Of a stretch of DNA of 64,000 nt, positions 1 to 8,486 are shown piece by piece. The DNA is from Streptomyces eurythermus (GTDB taxonomy: Bacteria; Actinomycetota; Actinomycetes; Streptomycetales; Streptomycetaceae): contig NZ_BMSK01000002.1 in NCBI RefSeq assembly GCF_014649115.1, forward strand, positions 423,905-487,904. The letters are read 5' to 3'. Both the position numbers and the translations under genes were made by a program. The notes under the pieces were generated by a model. The model was given only the letters and a program-made list of their open reading frames with translations, was not told where the DNA came from and made no database searches. Positions within the stretch are counted from its first letter, which is position 1, and every line of letters begins with the position of its first letter.

Positions 1-2520
1 TTGCGGTGCGAAGTCGCGGTCCAGCACGTGCACCCGGGTGTTGGCGATCGGGGTGCCGATGGTGACGGGCTCGCCGGGCGGGCACGCGGTGGCCGTGACG
101 TCGATGGATGCCTCGGTCGGGCCGTAGAGGTTGTGCAGCTGGACGCGGCCGGTGGCGGGGTGCCGGTGGAAGGCGGTGGCGAGGTCGTCGGGCAGCGCCT
201 CGCCGCTGCACAGCACCAGGCGCAAGGGCTCCAGCGGGGTGCCGGGGGGCAGCGCGGTCAGGAACTCCCGGAGCACGGAGGGGACGAAGTGCAGGGCGGT
301 GATCTCGTGACGGCTGATGGTCCGGGCGAGGTACTCGGGGTCGCGATGGCCGTCGGGCCGGGCGACGACCAGGGTCGCGCCGGTCGTCAGCGGCCAGAAC
401 AGCTCCCAGACGGAGACGTCGAAGCTGAACGGCGTCTTGTGCAGGACGTGGTCGGTGCCGGTGAGCCCGTAGGTGTCCTGCATCCAGCGCAGCCGGTTCA
501 CGATGCCCTCGTGGGTGGTGACCACGGCCTTGGGCCGGCCGGTCGAGCCCGAGGTGTAGATGACGTAGGCCGGGTGCAGCGGATCCACCCGGGGCGTCGC
601 CCCGGCCTGGGCGGGGGCCTCGGCGGTGGCGGTCTCCTCGTCGACCAGCAGGACCTGGGCCCGGTGCGGCGGCAGGGTCGCGGCGAGCTCGGCGGTGCTC
701 AGCACCACGGGGACCGCGGAGTCGTCCAGCATGTAGCCCAGGCGTTGGGCGGGGTAGTCGGGATCCAGCGGCAGGTAGGCGCCGCCCGCCTTGAGGACGG
801 CCAGCAGCGCCACCGGCAGCTCCAGGCCGCGGTGCAGGCAGACGGCCACCACGGTCTCCGGGCCGACCCCGGCGGCCCGCAACCGTCGCGCCAGCTGCTC
901 GGCACGATCGTCCAACTCGTGGTACTGGAGGTGCTGTTCCTCGAAGCGTACGGCCACGGTCGCCGGCGTGCGGGCGGCCTGCCGCGCGACCAGAGCGTGC
1001 AGCACCTCTCCCTGCGGGTACACCACCGAGGTCTCGTTCCATCCCTCCAGCAGGCCGCGTTCGCGCTGCGAGAGCAGCGAAGTCCCCGTCACGACGGCCT
1101 TCGTGTCGCGGCCGACCGCGCCCAGCAGCGTGGTGAAGTGCTCGGCCAGCACCGCCATGCTCTCCCGCTCGAAGAGCGCCGTGGCATACTCGATCACACC
1201 CGACAGCGAACCGTCGGACTGCTGGGTGAGCCGCAGCACCAGGTCGAACTTGGCGCTGTGCCAGGGCGTGGTCAGCGCAGTGGCCCGCACTCCGGCCCCG
1301 CTGAACTCCGCGGCGCTGTCCGGGTCGTGCAGCGAGAACATGGTCTGGCACAGCGGGTGGCGGGACAGGTCGCGTGCGGGTGTCAGCTCGTCCACCAGCC
1401 GCTCGAACGGCACGTCCTGGTGCGCGTATGCCCCCAGTGTCGTCTCCCGGACCCGGTCGACGGCCTCCTCGAAGGTCGGCTCGCCGGACAGGTCGGTGCG
1501 CAGCACCAGGATGTTGGCGAACAAGCCCAACAGGTCCCGCACTTCGGCCTGGTCGCGGCCGGTGACCTGGGTGCCTACGGTGATGTCGGTGCGGCCGGCG
1601 TGCTGGGACAGCAGCAGCTGGAACGCGGCCAGCAGCACCATGAACGGTGTCGCGCCCCGGGACCGTCCCCAGGCGATCAGCGGCTCGGCGATCTCGGCCG
1701 GCACGGTGAACGGCAGGCTGGCGCCGGCCGGGTCGAAGGCCGCCGGCCGGGGCCGGTCGGTGGCCAGCTCCAACGCGGTCGATCCGGCCAACGTTTCCCG
1801 CCAGTACCGAAGGTGACCGGAGAGCGCGGGACCGGAGTGCGTCTCGCGCTGCCATGCGGCGAAGTCCGCGTACTGAATCGGGAGGTCCGGCAGCGGATCG
1901 GCCCGTTCCTCGGCGAACGCCGAGTACAGCGCGCCGAGTTCGGAGGCCATGACGCCGATGGACCTGCCGTCGAAGGCGATGTGGTGCACCATCAGGACCA
2001 GCGCGTGGTGCTCCGCGGTGAACCGGACCAGCCGGACTCGCAGCGGGCCCCGGCTGCCGAGGTCGAACGGCGTGCGGGCCAGGTGCTTCACGAGTTCGTC
2101 CAGCCGGGTTGCCCGGGCGTCGGCGGGAAGCTCGCCGAGGTCCACCGTCTCGAAGTCCAACTCATCTGAGGGGAGCACGAGTTGTCGCACCTCGTCGCCG
2201 ACCGCCACATAGCGGGTGCGCAGCACTTCGTGCCGGGCCACGACCTGCGCCAGCGCGGCACGCAGCGCCGCCACGTCCAGCGGTCCGCGCAGCTCCCACC
2301 CGACCGGTGTCACGTACTCGGTGGTGCCCGGACGCAGGCTCTCCGCCAGCCAGATCCGTTGCTGGGCGGACGACAGCGGCAGCGGCCGGTCCCGCGGCAC
2401 CCGGGGGATCGTGTCGGAGGTCTGGGCGCTGCGGCCGCCCGCGCGCGGCAGGCTCTCGAGCAGGGACTGCCGCTGGTCGGTGGGGCTTGCCGAAGCGGGA
2501 CCGGTCAGGGGTGTGCTCAT
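1..2520 (-). CDS. Non-ribosomal peptide synthetase, N-terminal C-A part (truncated by window edge)
   Basis: First 840 residues of an NRPS; the rest lies before base 1. The ATG at 2520 follows an in-frame TGA by 3 nt, which fixes the start. A condensation domain fills about residues 40-470, with the catalytic motif HHIAFDG near residue 180. An adenylation domain follows: A1-like LQYHELDD near 528, the nucleotide-binding motif YTSGSTGRPK near 658, and YGPTEAS near 798. Read against the GrsA numbering, the binding-pocket positions give D-V-W-H-L-S-L-I-D, the known code for serine (established for SyrE/EntF-type domains). A module that opens with a C domain must receive an upstream acyl or peptidyl donor, so this is either a lipo-initiating module or a downstream subunit. 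An MbtH partner gene lies directly upstream. The carrier domain and product are not visible. Confidence 0.93.
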   Translation of the reverse strand, partial: MSTPLTGPASASPTDQRQSLLESLPRAGGRSAQTSDTIPRVPRDRPLPLSSAQQRIWLAESLRPGTTEYVTPVGWELRGPLDVAALRAALAQVVARHEVLRTRYVAVGDEVRQLVLPSDELDFETVDLGELPADARATRLDELVKHLARTPFDLGSRGPLRVRLVRFTAEHHALVLMVHHIAFDGRSIGVMASELGALYSAFAEERADPLPDLPIQYADFAAWQRETHSGPALSGHLRYWRETLAGSTALELATDRPRPAAFDPAGASLPFTVPAEIAEPLIAWGRSRGATPFMVLLAAFQLLLSQHAGRTDITVGTQVTGRDQAEVRDLLGLFANILVLRTDLSGEPTFEEAVDRVRETTLGAYAHQDVPFERLVDELTPARDLSRHPLCQTMFSLHDPDSAAEFSGAGVRATALTTPWHSAKFDLVLRLTQQSDGSLSGVIEYATALFERESMAVLAEHFTTLLGAVGRDTKAVVTGTSLLSQRERGLLEGWNETSVVYPQGEVLHALVARQAARTPATVAVRFEEQHLQYHELDDRAEQLARRLRAAGVGPETVVAVCLHRGLELPVALLAVLKAGGAYLPLDPDYPAQRLGYMLDDSAVPVVLSTAELAATLPPHRAQVLLVDEETATAEAPAQAGATPRVDPLHPAYVIYTSGSTGRPKAVVTTHEGIVNRLRWMQDTYGLTGTDHVLHKTPFSFDVSVWELFWPLTTGATLVVARPDGHRDPEYLARTISRHEITALHFVPSVLREFLTALPPGTPLEPLRLVLCSGEALPDDLATAFHRHPATGRVQLHNLYGPTEASIDVTATACPPGEPVTIGTPIANTRVHVLDRDFAPQ

Positions 2521-2523
2521 CTC

Positions 2524-2681
2524 TCACGCACCTGAGAGAACATGGACTCCTCCTCTTTGTCGGATGGTTGCGCGACATGCTCGGCGATCGCGCGACGGTC
2601 CTCCTCCGCGTCGTTCGCCCGCTCCGTGAACCGATCGTGCGCGCTCTGCTCGGGCAGCGGCGGCGCGGCCGGTCCCGGTGC
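2524..2681 (-). other. In-frame coding-like extension after the mbtH stop
   Basis: Directly after the mbtH TGA, and in the same frame, the sequence reads on for 52 codons without a stop. It uses mostly G/C third positions and an acidic, plausible composition (PEQSAHDRFTERANDAEED near the start, SDKEEESMFSQVRER at the end). Its TGA overlaps the NRPS ATG. It has no start codon with a ribosome site at its head. The only internal ATG has a strong AGGAGGAG in front but yields 8 residues. It may be the tail of an originally longer MbtH protein, cut off by a nonsense change, or a spacer. Confidence 0.4.
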
Positions 2682-2903
2682 TCATGCGGGCCGGCTCTCC
2701 CGCTCCATGCGCCGACGCAGGCTGAGCGGACGCATGTCCGTCCAGATCGAGTCGATGTGGTTCAGGCACGCTTGCCGGGTTCCCTCGGTGCTCTCCTGGT
2801 GCCACCCCGGCGGGATCTCCCGGTCCGCGAGCCAGATCGAGTACTGCTCCTCGTCGTTCCGGAGCACGAGACAGGTGCGCCCGTCGGTGTCGTCGTCAGC
2901 CAT
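2682..2903 (-). CDS. mbtH: MbtH-like NRPS accessory protein
   Basis: A 73-residue protein with the full family signature: an N-x-E-x-Q-Y-S-x-W stretch near residues 15-25, then P-x-G-W, a C-L-x-x-I segment, and W-T-D-M-R-P-L-S-L near the end. MbtH proteins bind NRPS adenylation domains and support their folding and amino-acid activation. Placed 160 nt upstream of the serine-type NRPS in the same direction, it is almost certainly that enzyme's partner. The ATG at 2903 is preceded by GGGAGAAG about 6 nt upstream, so I prefer it to the earlier in-frame ATG at 3023, whose first 40 residues look non-coding. Family length (about 70) fits. Confidence 0.93.
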   Translation of the reverse strand: MADDDTDGRTCLVLRNDEEQYSIWLADREIPPGWHQESTEGTRQACLNHIDSIWTDMRPLSLRRRMERESRPA

Positions 2904-3483
2904 TCGCTCTTCTCCCGCTCGGCCGGCACCTGTCTTCCGGCGTTCTGGTGGAAGCCTGTCCCGCAGCGGTCCGGCCGCCATAGGGAAGAACCGGCTGAGG
3001 ATCACGCAGTCGGCCTGCGGCAAGGACTGCCAGTCCTTCTCTACTACGCGCCGTCACCGACGCAGCATGCTGCCCGTATGCCGACTTGGTGACGGATGCT
3101 GTGTGGCCGGCCACCGAGTGCCGATGGTGACAGGACGCGCCCACCGCATTCCGCAAGTGGGTCCATTCCAACTTCAGGTGACAGCCGATCGGCGCTGTGT
3201 CACGGGTGTCTGGTAGATCCTGGTTATGACGTTTCTGGCGGTGGTCGAGGGCGGTATGGGCGGATGGCGCATCGATCGGGATGCGCTGACTGACACGAGC
3301 CGTGCCCGGTGGTCTGGGGTCAGGATCGAGTCGGTGCGCCGTGGCGAAGTGCACAGCCTCGGACGGCAGTTCGAGGGACCTCGACCTGGTGTTGCGCGAT
3401 GAGGGCCGCACCCTCGACGTTCGTCTGCGAGCCGGGACGACGGAGGCCGAATCGACGGGCCTGGTGAATGCTGCGGGTTGATC
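2904..3483. other. Intergenic stretch, no supported gene
   Basis: No reading frame here has a recognisable protein or a convincing codon pattern. The part next to 2903 should hold the promoter of the mbtH-NRPS unit (minus strand), but I see no clear -35/-10 pair. The part near 3216-3480 borders a transposase remnant and may be old insertion-sequence DNA. Confidence 0.4.
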
Positions 3484-3831
3484 TCAGCCCGTGGCGGCGA
3501 GTTGAAGGACCAGGACGGCTTGGACGAGCCTCGTGAGCCGGGTCGTAGAGCAGCATAGTTTGCGGAGGAGCCGCCAGGACTTGAGGGTCGCGATGACTTG
3601 TTCGACCAGTGCGCGGATCTTTGCGCGGGACCGGTTGACGGCCTGCTGGCCGATGGAGAGGCTGTCCCATCGGCCGCGGTAAGGAAGGCGGACTGTGCCG
3701 CCTGCTCCCTGGTAGCCCTTGTGAGCCCAGCATCTGATGCCGGCCTCGGCGAGGGCGTCGATGATGCCGTGCTCGCGTGCGGCTTGGACGTAGCGGACGG
3801 AGGGCGGACGGTAACCCGCGCCGCGAACCAC
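3484..3831 (-). pseudogene. Transposase C-terminal remnant (IS5-like DDE type)
   Basis: About the last 105 residues of a DDE transposase: IRCWAHKGYQGAGG, then a basic GQQAVNRSRAKIRALVEQV segment and LKSWRLLRKL close to the end. These match the C-terminal half of a transposase type that is very common in Streptomyces and normally about 270 residues long. The N-terminal half, including the first catalytic Asp, is missing. The upstream frame dissolves at about 3830 and no inverted repeats are visible. It is a dead fragment. It abuts the 3' side of the STAS/PP2C operon. Confidence 0.75.
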
Positions 3832-3906
3832 AGCGCCGCCAGAAGGCGTCTTGCCTGGCGAGGTTGCGCAGGCATCTCACCCTCGCCGCGGCACCCGGGG
3901 AAGGGA

Positions 3907-4398
3907 TCAGCTCGGTTCGGCGGAGGGGCTGTGAGCGCTGTCGCGGGCCGTGCGCTGCACCCCGGTCGGCTCACCGCTCCCGCCGCCGGCGGAAGCGCGG
4001 GTGATTGAGCCGTGCTCGCCTGTGCTGGTGAACAGGCCGGCGGTCATGGAGGTGACTGCTTCGGCGGGGGTGGCATGGACCGGCAGGACGGCGTCGACAC
4101 CGGTGAGGACGAGCATCCGCATCAGGCGGTCGGGGACGTTGACGAGTCCGAGTGCACCGCCTACCGCCTGCGCGGTGTGCCAGAGGCCGATGAGCGCGCT
4201 CAGACCGGCGGAGTCGCAGAAGCCGACCTGTGACAGGTCCAGAACCAGGCGCGGGCACCCTTGCTGGATGATTCCCGAGGCTTCACGGCGAAGATTGTCC
4301 GCGGTGCGCGCGTCCACGTCCCCGGCGACTGTGGCGATCGCGAGGCCGGGGCGGGGTTGCTGGACGGTCAGCTGCAGTGTGTCGGTCACGTCGGTCAT
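3907..4398 (-). CDS. STAS-domain anti-sigma factor antagonist
   Basis: A 163-residue protein whose residues 5-115 form a STAS domain of the SpoIIAA/RsbV kind: GDVDARTADNLRRE, then LVLDLSQVGFCDSAGLSALI, where the S in DSAG is the expected phosphorylation site. Such proteins, when dephosphorylated, bind an anti-sigma kinase and release a sigma factor. The start (ATG 4398, or GTG 4401) overlaps the stop of the upstream PP2C phosphatase, so the two are translationally coupled. The phosphatase is the obvious enzyme to dephosphorylate this protein. The last 45 residues form a polar tail rich in Ser, Gly and Thr that is not part of the domain. Confidence 0.9.
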   Translation of the reverse strand: MTDVTDTLQLTVQQPRPGLAIATVAGDVDARTADNLRREASGIIQQGCPRLVLDLSQVGFCDSAGLSALIGLWHTAQAVGGALGLVNVPDRLMRMLVLTGVDAVLPVHATPAEAVTSMTAGLFTSTGEHGSITRASAGGGSGEPTGVQRTARDSAHSPSAEPS

Positions 4399-5882
4399 CA
4401 CTCCTGGCCGAAGTGTTCGGGTGCGGCGGCGGTGTGGGCGGTGGCGGCGACACCACCGTCGGGTGTGGTGTGAGGGTGGGGGACGGACAGGGCCAGCAGA
4501 GCCACGTCGTCACCGGCCCCGTCGGGCAGCGAGGCCAGCAGGGTGATGCTGTCCTCGACCAGGGAGGTGGCGGTGACGGGCCCGGTGCGCTGGTGGAGGA
4601 AGCCGGTCAGACCGTCGTCACCGAGCATGGCGCCTTCGGTGTTACGGGATTCGATCAGCCCGTCGGTGTAGAGGAACAGGCTCTCCCCGGGCGTCAGCGA
4701 GAACGTGGTCTGGGCGAAGGGGGCTTGGGGAAAGGCGCCGACGAGCATCCCGCCCTGGGGGCGTACGGTCCGCACCCAGACGGCGCCGCTGTCGTCGGGG
4801 CGCAGGTGGTACGCCGGCGGATGACCGCCGGTGGCGACGGTGACGGTGAAGCCGCCGGCCTCCCGGGGCTCCAGAAGGCCGAAGAGGACGGTGCAAAAGC
4901 GGCGGCCGGCGGTGACGTCGGTGAGCAGTACGGTGTTGAGGGCGCTCAGCACCGTGACGGGATCGGCGTTGATCTGGGCCGCGGCGCGCAAGGTGTGGCG
5001 GGCCAGGGCGGTGACGGTCGCCGCCTCGGGCCCTTTGCCGCACACGTCACCGAGGAAGAACGCCCACCGGTCACCGTCGAGGGGGAAGACGTCGTAGAAG
5101 TCGCCGCCCACGTCGTGGACCGAAGCGGTGCGGTAGTGGCAGGCCAGTTCCAGGCCCGGCACCACGGGAAGGGCCGGGGGCAGCAGGGTGCGCTGGAGGG
5201 TGGAGGCGAACGCGGCGATGGCGGCCCTGTCCTGCTCCGCCTTCTCCCGCGCCGCGCGTTCCGCCTCGGCCCGCGCCCGTTCCGCCTCGGCATGCCGCTT
5301 CTCCGCCTCCCGGCGGGCCTGCTCGTCGCGCAGGGCGCGCAGCGCCGACAGCCGCAGCTCCATTTCGTCCAGCACGATCGCGGCGAGATCGGCAAGAGTG
5401 GCGGTGTCCTCCTCGGTGATCGAGCGCGGCCGGGTGTCGAGGACGTTGACCGTGCCCAGCCGGTGCCCATCCGGAGTGATGATCGGTGCGGCGGCGTAGA
5501 AGCGCACCCCCATCTCTCCAGCGACCAGCGGATTGTCCGCCGCGATGGGGTCCTTGAGGGTGTCGGGGATGACCATCGTGTCATCGCGCAGGATCGCCGA
5601 CCCGCACAGGCCCGGATCACGACCGATCTCCGCGACACCCTCCAGGCCGTGGGCGGCCTTGAACCAGATGCGATCGGTATCCACAATGGTGACGGTCGCC
5701 ACCGGCACGTCGAAGAGCCGGGCGGCCATCGCCGCCACGCGGTCGAACGCTCCGTCGGGGGGAGTGTCGAGGATGTCGTAGCGGCGCACCGCCGCGATAC
5801 GGGCCGCCTCCGCATCCGGGTCGGGGACCAGCTCGGGGCGGCGCCCGGGAGCTGGGTCGGTGGCCGATGCCTGCTGCATCAT
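4398..5882 (-). CDS. GAF domain, coiled-coil, PP2C (SpoIIE-type) phosphatase
   Basis: 494 residues. Residues about 30-175 form a GAF sensor domain (YDILDTPPDGAFDRVAAMA, then GLCGSAILRD). Residues 180-235 are an Ala/Glu/Arg-rich coiled coil. Residues 245-480 form a SpoIIE/RsbU-type PPM phosphatase, with the metal-binding residues in VGGDFYDVFPL and GDVCGKG, ATGGHPP, LFLYTDGLIE and GAGDDVALL. It should dephosphorylate the STAS protein encoded by the overlapping downstream gene and so control an alternative sigma factor. There is no transmembrane segment, so it is cytoplasmic. ATG 5882 has GAGAGGAAAG upstream; ATG 5879 is an equal alternative. No anti-sigma kinase gene lies beside the pair. Confidence 0.93.
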   Translation of the reverse strand: MMQQASATDPAPGRRPELVPDPDAEAARIAAVRRYDILDTPPDGAFDRVAAMAARLFDVPVATVTIVDTDRIWFKAAHGLEGVAEIGRDPGLCGSAILRDDTMVIPDTLKDPIAADNPLVAGEMGVRFYAAAPIITPDGHRLGTVNVLDTRPRSITEEDTATLADLAAIVLDEMELRLSALRALRDEQARREAEKRHAEAERARAEAERAAREKAEQDRAAIAAFASTLQRTLLPPALPVVPGLELACHYRTASVHDVGGDFYDVFPLDGDRWAFFLGDVCGKGPEAATVTALARHTLRAAAQINADPVTVLSALNTVLLTDVTAGRRFCTVLFGLLEPREAGGFTVTVATGGHPPAYHLRPDDSGAVWVRTVRPQGGMLVGAFPQAPFAQTTFSLTPGESLFLYTDGLIESRNTEGAMLGDDGLTGFLHQRTGPVTATSLVEDSITLLASLPDGAGDDVALLALSVPHPHTTPDGGVAATAHTAAAPEHFGQE

Positions 5883-6487
5883 CGGCTTTCCTCTCCGTCG
5901 ACGGGCTGCCGCCGTGACGGCACGAATCGCCCCAGCCTAAATCGACCACATGCTCGAACGCCAATTCCGCCGCGGCTGAGAAGCGGCCGTGCACCTGTAC
6001 CCGCTGCAGCGCGAGGTCCCCGGTGCTCGCGCCCGAGAGGCCGCTCGGCGTGGACGCGAGCCCTATGGATCAGGCTGGTCGCCGAAACCTTCTGTGTCAT
6101 GGACTTGACCGTCGGCATGTCGCTCTCGACCGGCACTGCCTGCGCAGCTTCGGCCAGCCCGGCCGCCCCCGGGTGGACGTCCGTTGTCGGCAGCAGGCCC
6201 TCGAACTCCCGCAAGAAAACCCGCCGCTGGCCTGATACCTGTGCGCTCTGCCCAACCCCTGGAACTGGAGCCAGAACGCCCACCCGGCCTTTGATGGAGC
6301 ACCGGGCAAAGAGTGGGAAGGACCCGCCCTCTTCGTTCACCTGGACAATGCTTGCCCCATCACCGACGAGCGCAACATCGGCCGACAGAGCCGCGCCGGA
6401 ACCCCGTGCGCTACCGCACCTGCCGTAACTACCAGTTCGCCTGGTGGCTGCGGGCCCTCCGCAATGCGCCGGATGCGCCGCCGGAGT
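5883..6487. other. Degenerate stretch with fragments of a plus-strand reading frame
   Basis: No intact gene. On the plus strand, 6236-6370 reads as a plausible protein segment (PNPWNWSQNAHPAFDG, later LFVHLDNACPITDE). In another frame, 6420-6540 gives NYQFAWWLRALRNAPDAPPE. The two look like one gene broken by a frameshift and cut at both ends. I do not recognise the family. The 5883-6000 part should contain the PP2C-STAS promoter. Confidence 0.35.
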
Positions 6488-6829
6488 TCATCCCGCCCAA
6501 GAGGCCAGGTGAAGGCGAGCAGATGTCACTGATGACGGCGGCGCTGGCGCGGCGGAATCCGCCTCGCCAAGCCGCTCCGCGCCGACCGCTGTTCCGGCAG
6601 CTTCGGACTGCACCGGGGCGGCGGTCTGCGCACCTGTACTCTTCTGTGCGGGCGGAGCCGCGCCGTCCGCCGTCTGGTTCTGCTCGCTGTCGTCGCGAAA
6701 AGTGCTGAGCAGCTTGCACCATGCTCTGACCAAGGGGATGAGCTGCCCTAGGATTCCAGTCAGGACGAAGTTCAAAACAGAGATCACGCCTGACCAAGCG
6801 AGAATCCAAAGAACCGCGGACGAGTCCAC
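6488..6829 (-). CDS. Small single-pass membrane protein, unknown
   Basis: 113 residues from GTG 6829, which has GAAAGGGA upstream. Residues 3-35 are strongly hydrophobic (VLWILAWSGVISVLNFVLTG), giving one membrane segment. A hydrophilic, Ala/Glu/Gln-rich and probably disordered tail of about 75 residues follows. I recognise no family. Third codon positions are more A/T-rich than in neighbouring operons, in keeping with acquired DNA. It overlaps the plus-strand remnant frame, and I consider this frame the more credible of the two because of the coherent membrane segment. Confidence 0.45.
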   Translation of the reverse strand: MDSSAVLWILAWSGVISVLNFVLTGILGQLIPLVRAWCKLLSTFRDDSEQNQTADGAAPPAQKSTGAQTAAPVQSEAAGTAVGAERLGEADSAAPAPPSSVTSARLHLASWAG

Positions 6830-7164
6830 CGTTCGGTCCCTTTCTGTACAGGCCGAACTGAATGCGGGCACACCTACTCAGCTCGGCCACAACTCGTGGC
6901 TGAACTGAGTTCCGTACCAGTGGTAGAAACTCAGGACCTTCAGACTTTTCCGGCTCTGTGTGTGTTGCGAAAGTGGTCGCTCGTCCGTGCACCGTGGCGA
7001 GTCAGGCAGGTCGCTGGATCCGCCCGGACTTCCAGTCGAAATGGTAGTAGGCCGCAGAGTCGCTGTCTGCGGAACAGGTGAAGTGGCGGAGCGCCGCTTC
7101 CTGCCGACGGTGCAATCATGGACTCGGGCGCGGGTGCGCACCCGAGCTGTGGAGGCCCCTCGGC

Positions 7165-7437
7165 GTGGGACGCCTCGACAAAGCCGCGTGTGCGGCCATC
7201 GCGCGCCGCCGCTCGGACGCCATCGACCTACGACTCGCCGACGTGGACTGGCTCACGATCGCCCGCAAACTCGCCGGCGACCCGACAGCCAATTCCGACG
7301 GCATCGCCTACCCCCAGGGCTACGGCATCGACCGGTACCGCAAGAACCAGGACCCGCTCACCGACGAGGCCCTGATCCGTGCCGCTCGCCGCGACGTCCG
7401 TACCGCACTCGCCGACCGCCGAGCCGAGGGGCAATAG
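7165..7437 (+). CDS. Small phage-like hypothetical protein
   Basis: 90 residues from GTG 7165. The coding-like part starts sharply at RLDKAACAAIARRRSDAIDL and ends DVRTALADRRAEGQ. A helical segment (LRLADVDWLTIARKLAGD) looks like a helix-turn-helix of the type seen in small phage or plasmid proteins that sort the next genes (terminase-small-like or HTH), but no family can be named with confidence. No good ribosome site is visible, so the true N-terminus may have been lost. It lies among IS and phage-like debris. Confidence 0.5.
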   Translation: MGRLDKAACAAIARRRSDAIDLRLADVDWLTIARKLAGDPTANSDGIAYPQGYGIDRYRKNQDPLTDEALIRAARRDVRTALADRRAEGQ

Positions 7438-7594
7438 CGGATCACAGCCTCGTCCGCGTCGACCGTAGCGGCATGCGTTCGGTGTAACTGTGGATGAAGG
7501 GGGGTTTGCGATCACCCGGATGGGGGAGCACGCTAGAAAAGGGATAGTTCGAGGCGTTCCCAATTCGCGTCCACCCTGGCATTGAGGGGCGACC

Positions 7595-7942
7595 ATGCAT
7601 GAAGTCCCTGACGAAATACCGACCCTCACATACTCGATGGAAGAGGCCCAGATAACGGCGATCGGCTCGAGTTCGTATGCGGTACGGCAACCGCTGGGTC
7701 CAATCAAAGGATTTGCTGACCTCGACCTACTGGGTGGTCCGCTGGCGCCCGTAGGTGCAAATTCGCGAGCGGTTGCATCAATCGCGGAGGTGCCGCCAGG
7801 CGGCGGCCCGAAGTTCTTGGGCGCCGCAAAAATTAGCATCTTGAATGTCGCGCCCCGGCAAAACAGTGTTCTGGTGCGTATCTTTATCGACTGGCCCAAT
7901 GAGCTGCCGACGTCCATCGACATTATAGTCATCAATGATTGA
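7595..7942 (+). CDS. Hypothetical protein, atypical codon use
   Basis: 115 residues. ATG 7595 has a good ribosome site (GAGGGG, 5 nt upstream). There is no signal peptide or membrane segment. The C-terminal half is rich in beta-branched residues (KISILNVAPRQ, VLVRIFIDW, SIDIIVIND), suggesting a small beta-sheet protein. Many codons end in A or T (AAA, ATT, AAT), unlike the flanking housekeeping-style genes, so recent transfer is likely. No homologous family is recognised. It bears a loose stylistic likeness to the small gene pair at 41.6-42.2 kb, but there is no residue-level similarity I can defend. Confidence 0.65.
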   Translation: MHEVPDEIPTLTYSMEEAQITAIGSSSYAVRQPLGPIKGFADLDLLGGPLAPVGANSRAVASIAEVPPGGGPKFLGAAKISILNVAPRQNSVLVRIFIDWPNELPTSIDIIVIND

Positions 7943-8040
7943 CTCGGTGGGCGGCTTCTAGAGGGCATCTGACCTAGGTAGTTGGTGTTCTGGGATGGTT
8001 TTGTGACTGGTGGCGTTGGCAGTCGTTGCGCGGTGCATGA

Positions 8041-8238
8041 GTGCTCGTCGTCCGTAACCGCAGTGATGTGTCCGACGCCCGCTGGGCCTTGATCGAACCG
8101 GTCTTCACCGCCTGGCGGGCGGGACATACCGGACCGGGCACGCCAGCTCGGGTGCACGCGATCTGCGGAGCGGGCCGGGCGGGGACGAGAGTCCGGTGGA
8201 GCGGGTACTGGCCGCCGCACGGGACGGCGGGGACGTAG
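8041..8238 (+). pseudogene. Transposase N-terminal remnant (IS5-like)
   Basis: The first residues read DVSDARWALIEPVFTAWRA, the standard opening of a Streptomyces IS5-type transposase (HTH-like DUF4096 region). Similarity stops after about 35 residues and the frame ends at 8238. The DNA that follows, to about 8430, gives only scrambled pieces. It is a 5' fragment of an insertion sequence. It could be the N-terminal counterpart of the C-terminal piece at 3484-3831, but the two are 4 kb apart and in opposite directions. Confidence 0.6.
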
Positions 8239-8486
8239 CGGGCACGCTCGCAGTACTGCACGCTGTCCTGCAGGCCGGCGGCGACCCGCAGGGTCTGCAC
8301 GGCTACGCCGACCACCCGCGCTCCACTCCGCGGTCTGCGTCCGGCCGGGATCAGTGCCGGACGCGCCGAACCGGTGTACGTGTGCCCGGCAGGCCGGTGT
8401 GCACGCTACTGGTGGCCCCAGCCCGCCGTTCCGGTCCCGCACTGTGCGATCAGCAGCACCCTCCTGCGCCGGGAGAGGCTCTACTG

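Noticed and set aside
1..2169. 722-codon plus-strand frame over the NRPS
   Set aside because: It is the antisense of the minus-strand NRPS, rich in Gly, Gln, Val and Arg with no domain; the minus frame has complete C and A motifs.
4377..6428. 683-codon plus-strand frame
   Set aside because: Antisense of the PP2C and STAS genes, composition artefact.
7165..7437. Calling the 90-residue protein a terminase small subunit
   Set aside because: Only a general helix-turn-helix likeness; no large-subunit or other phage gene is adjacent.
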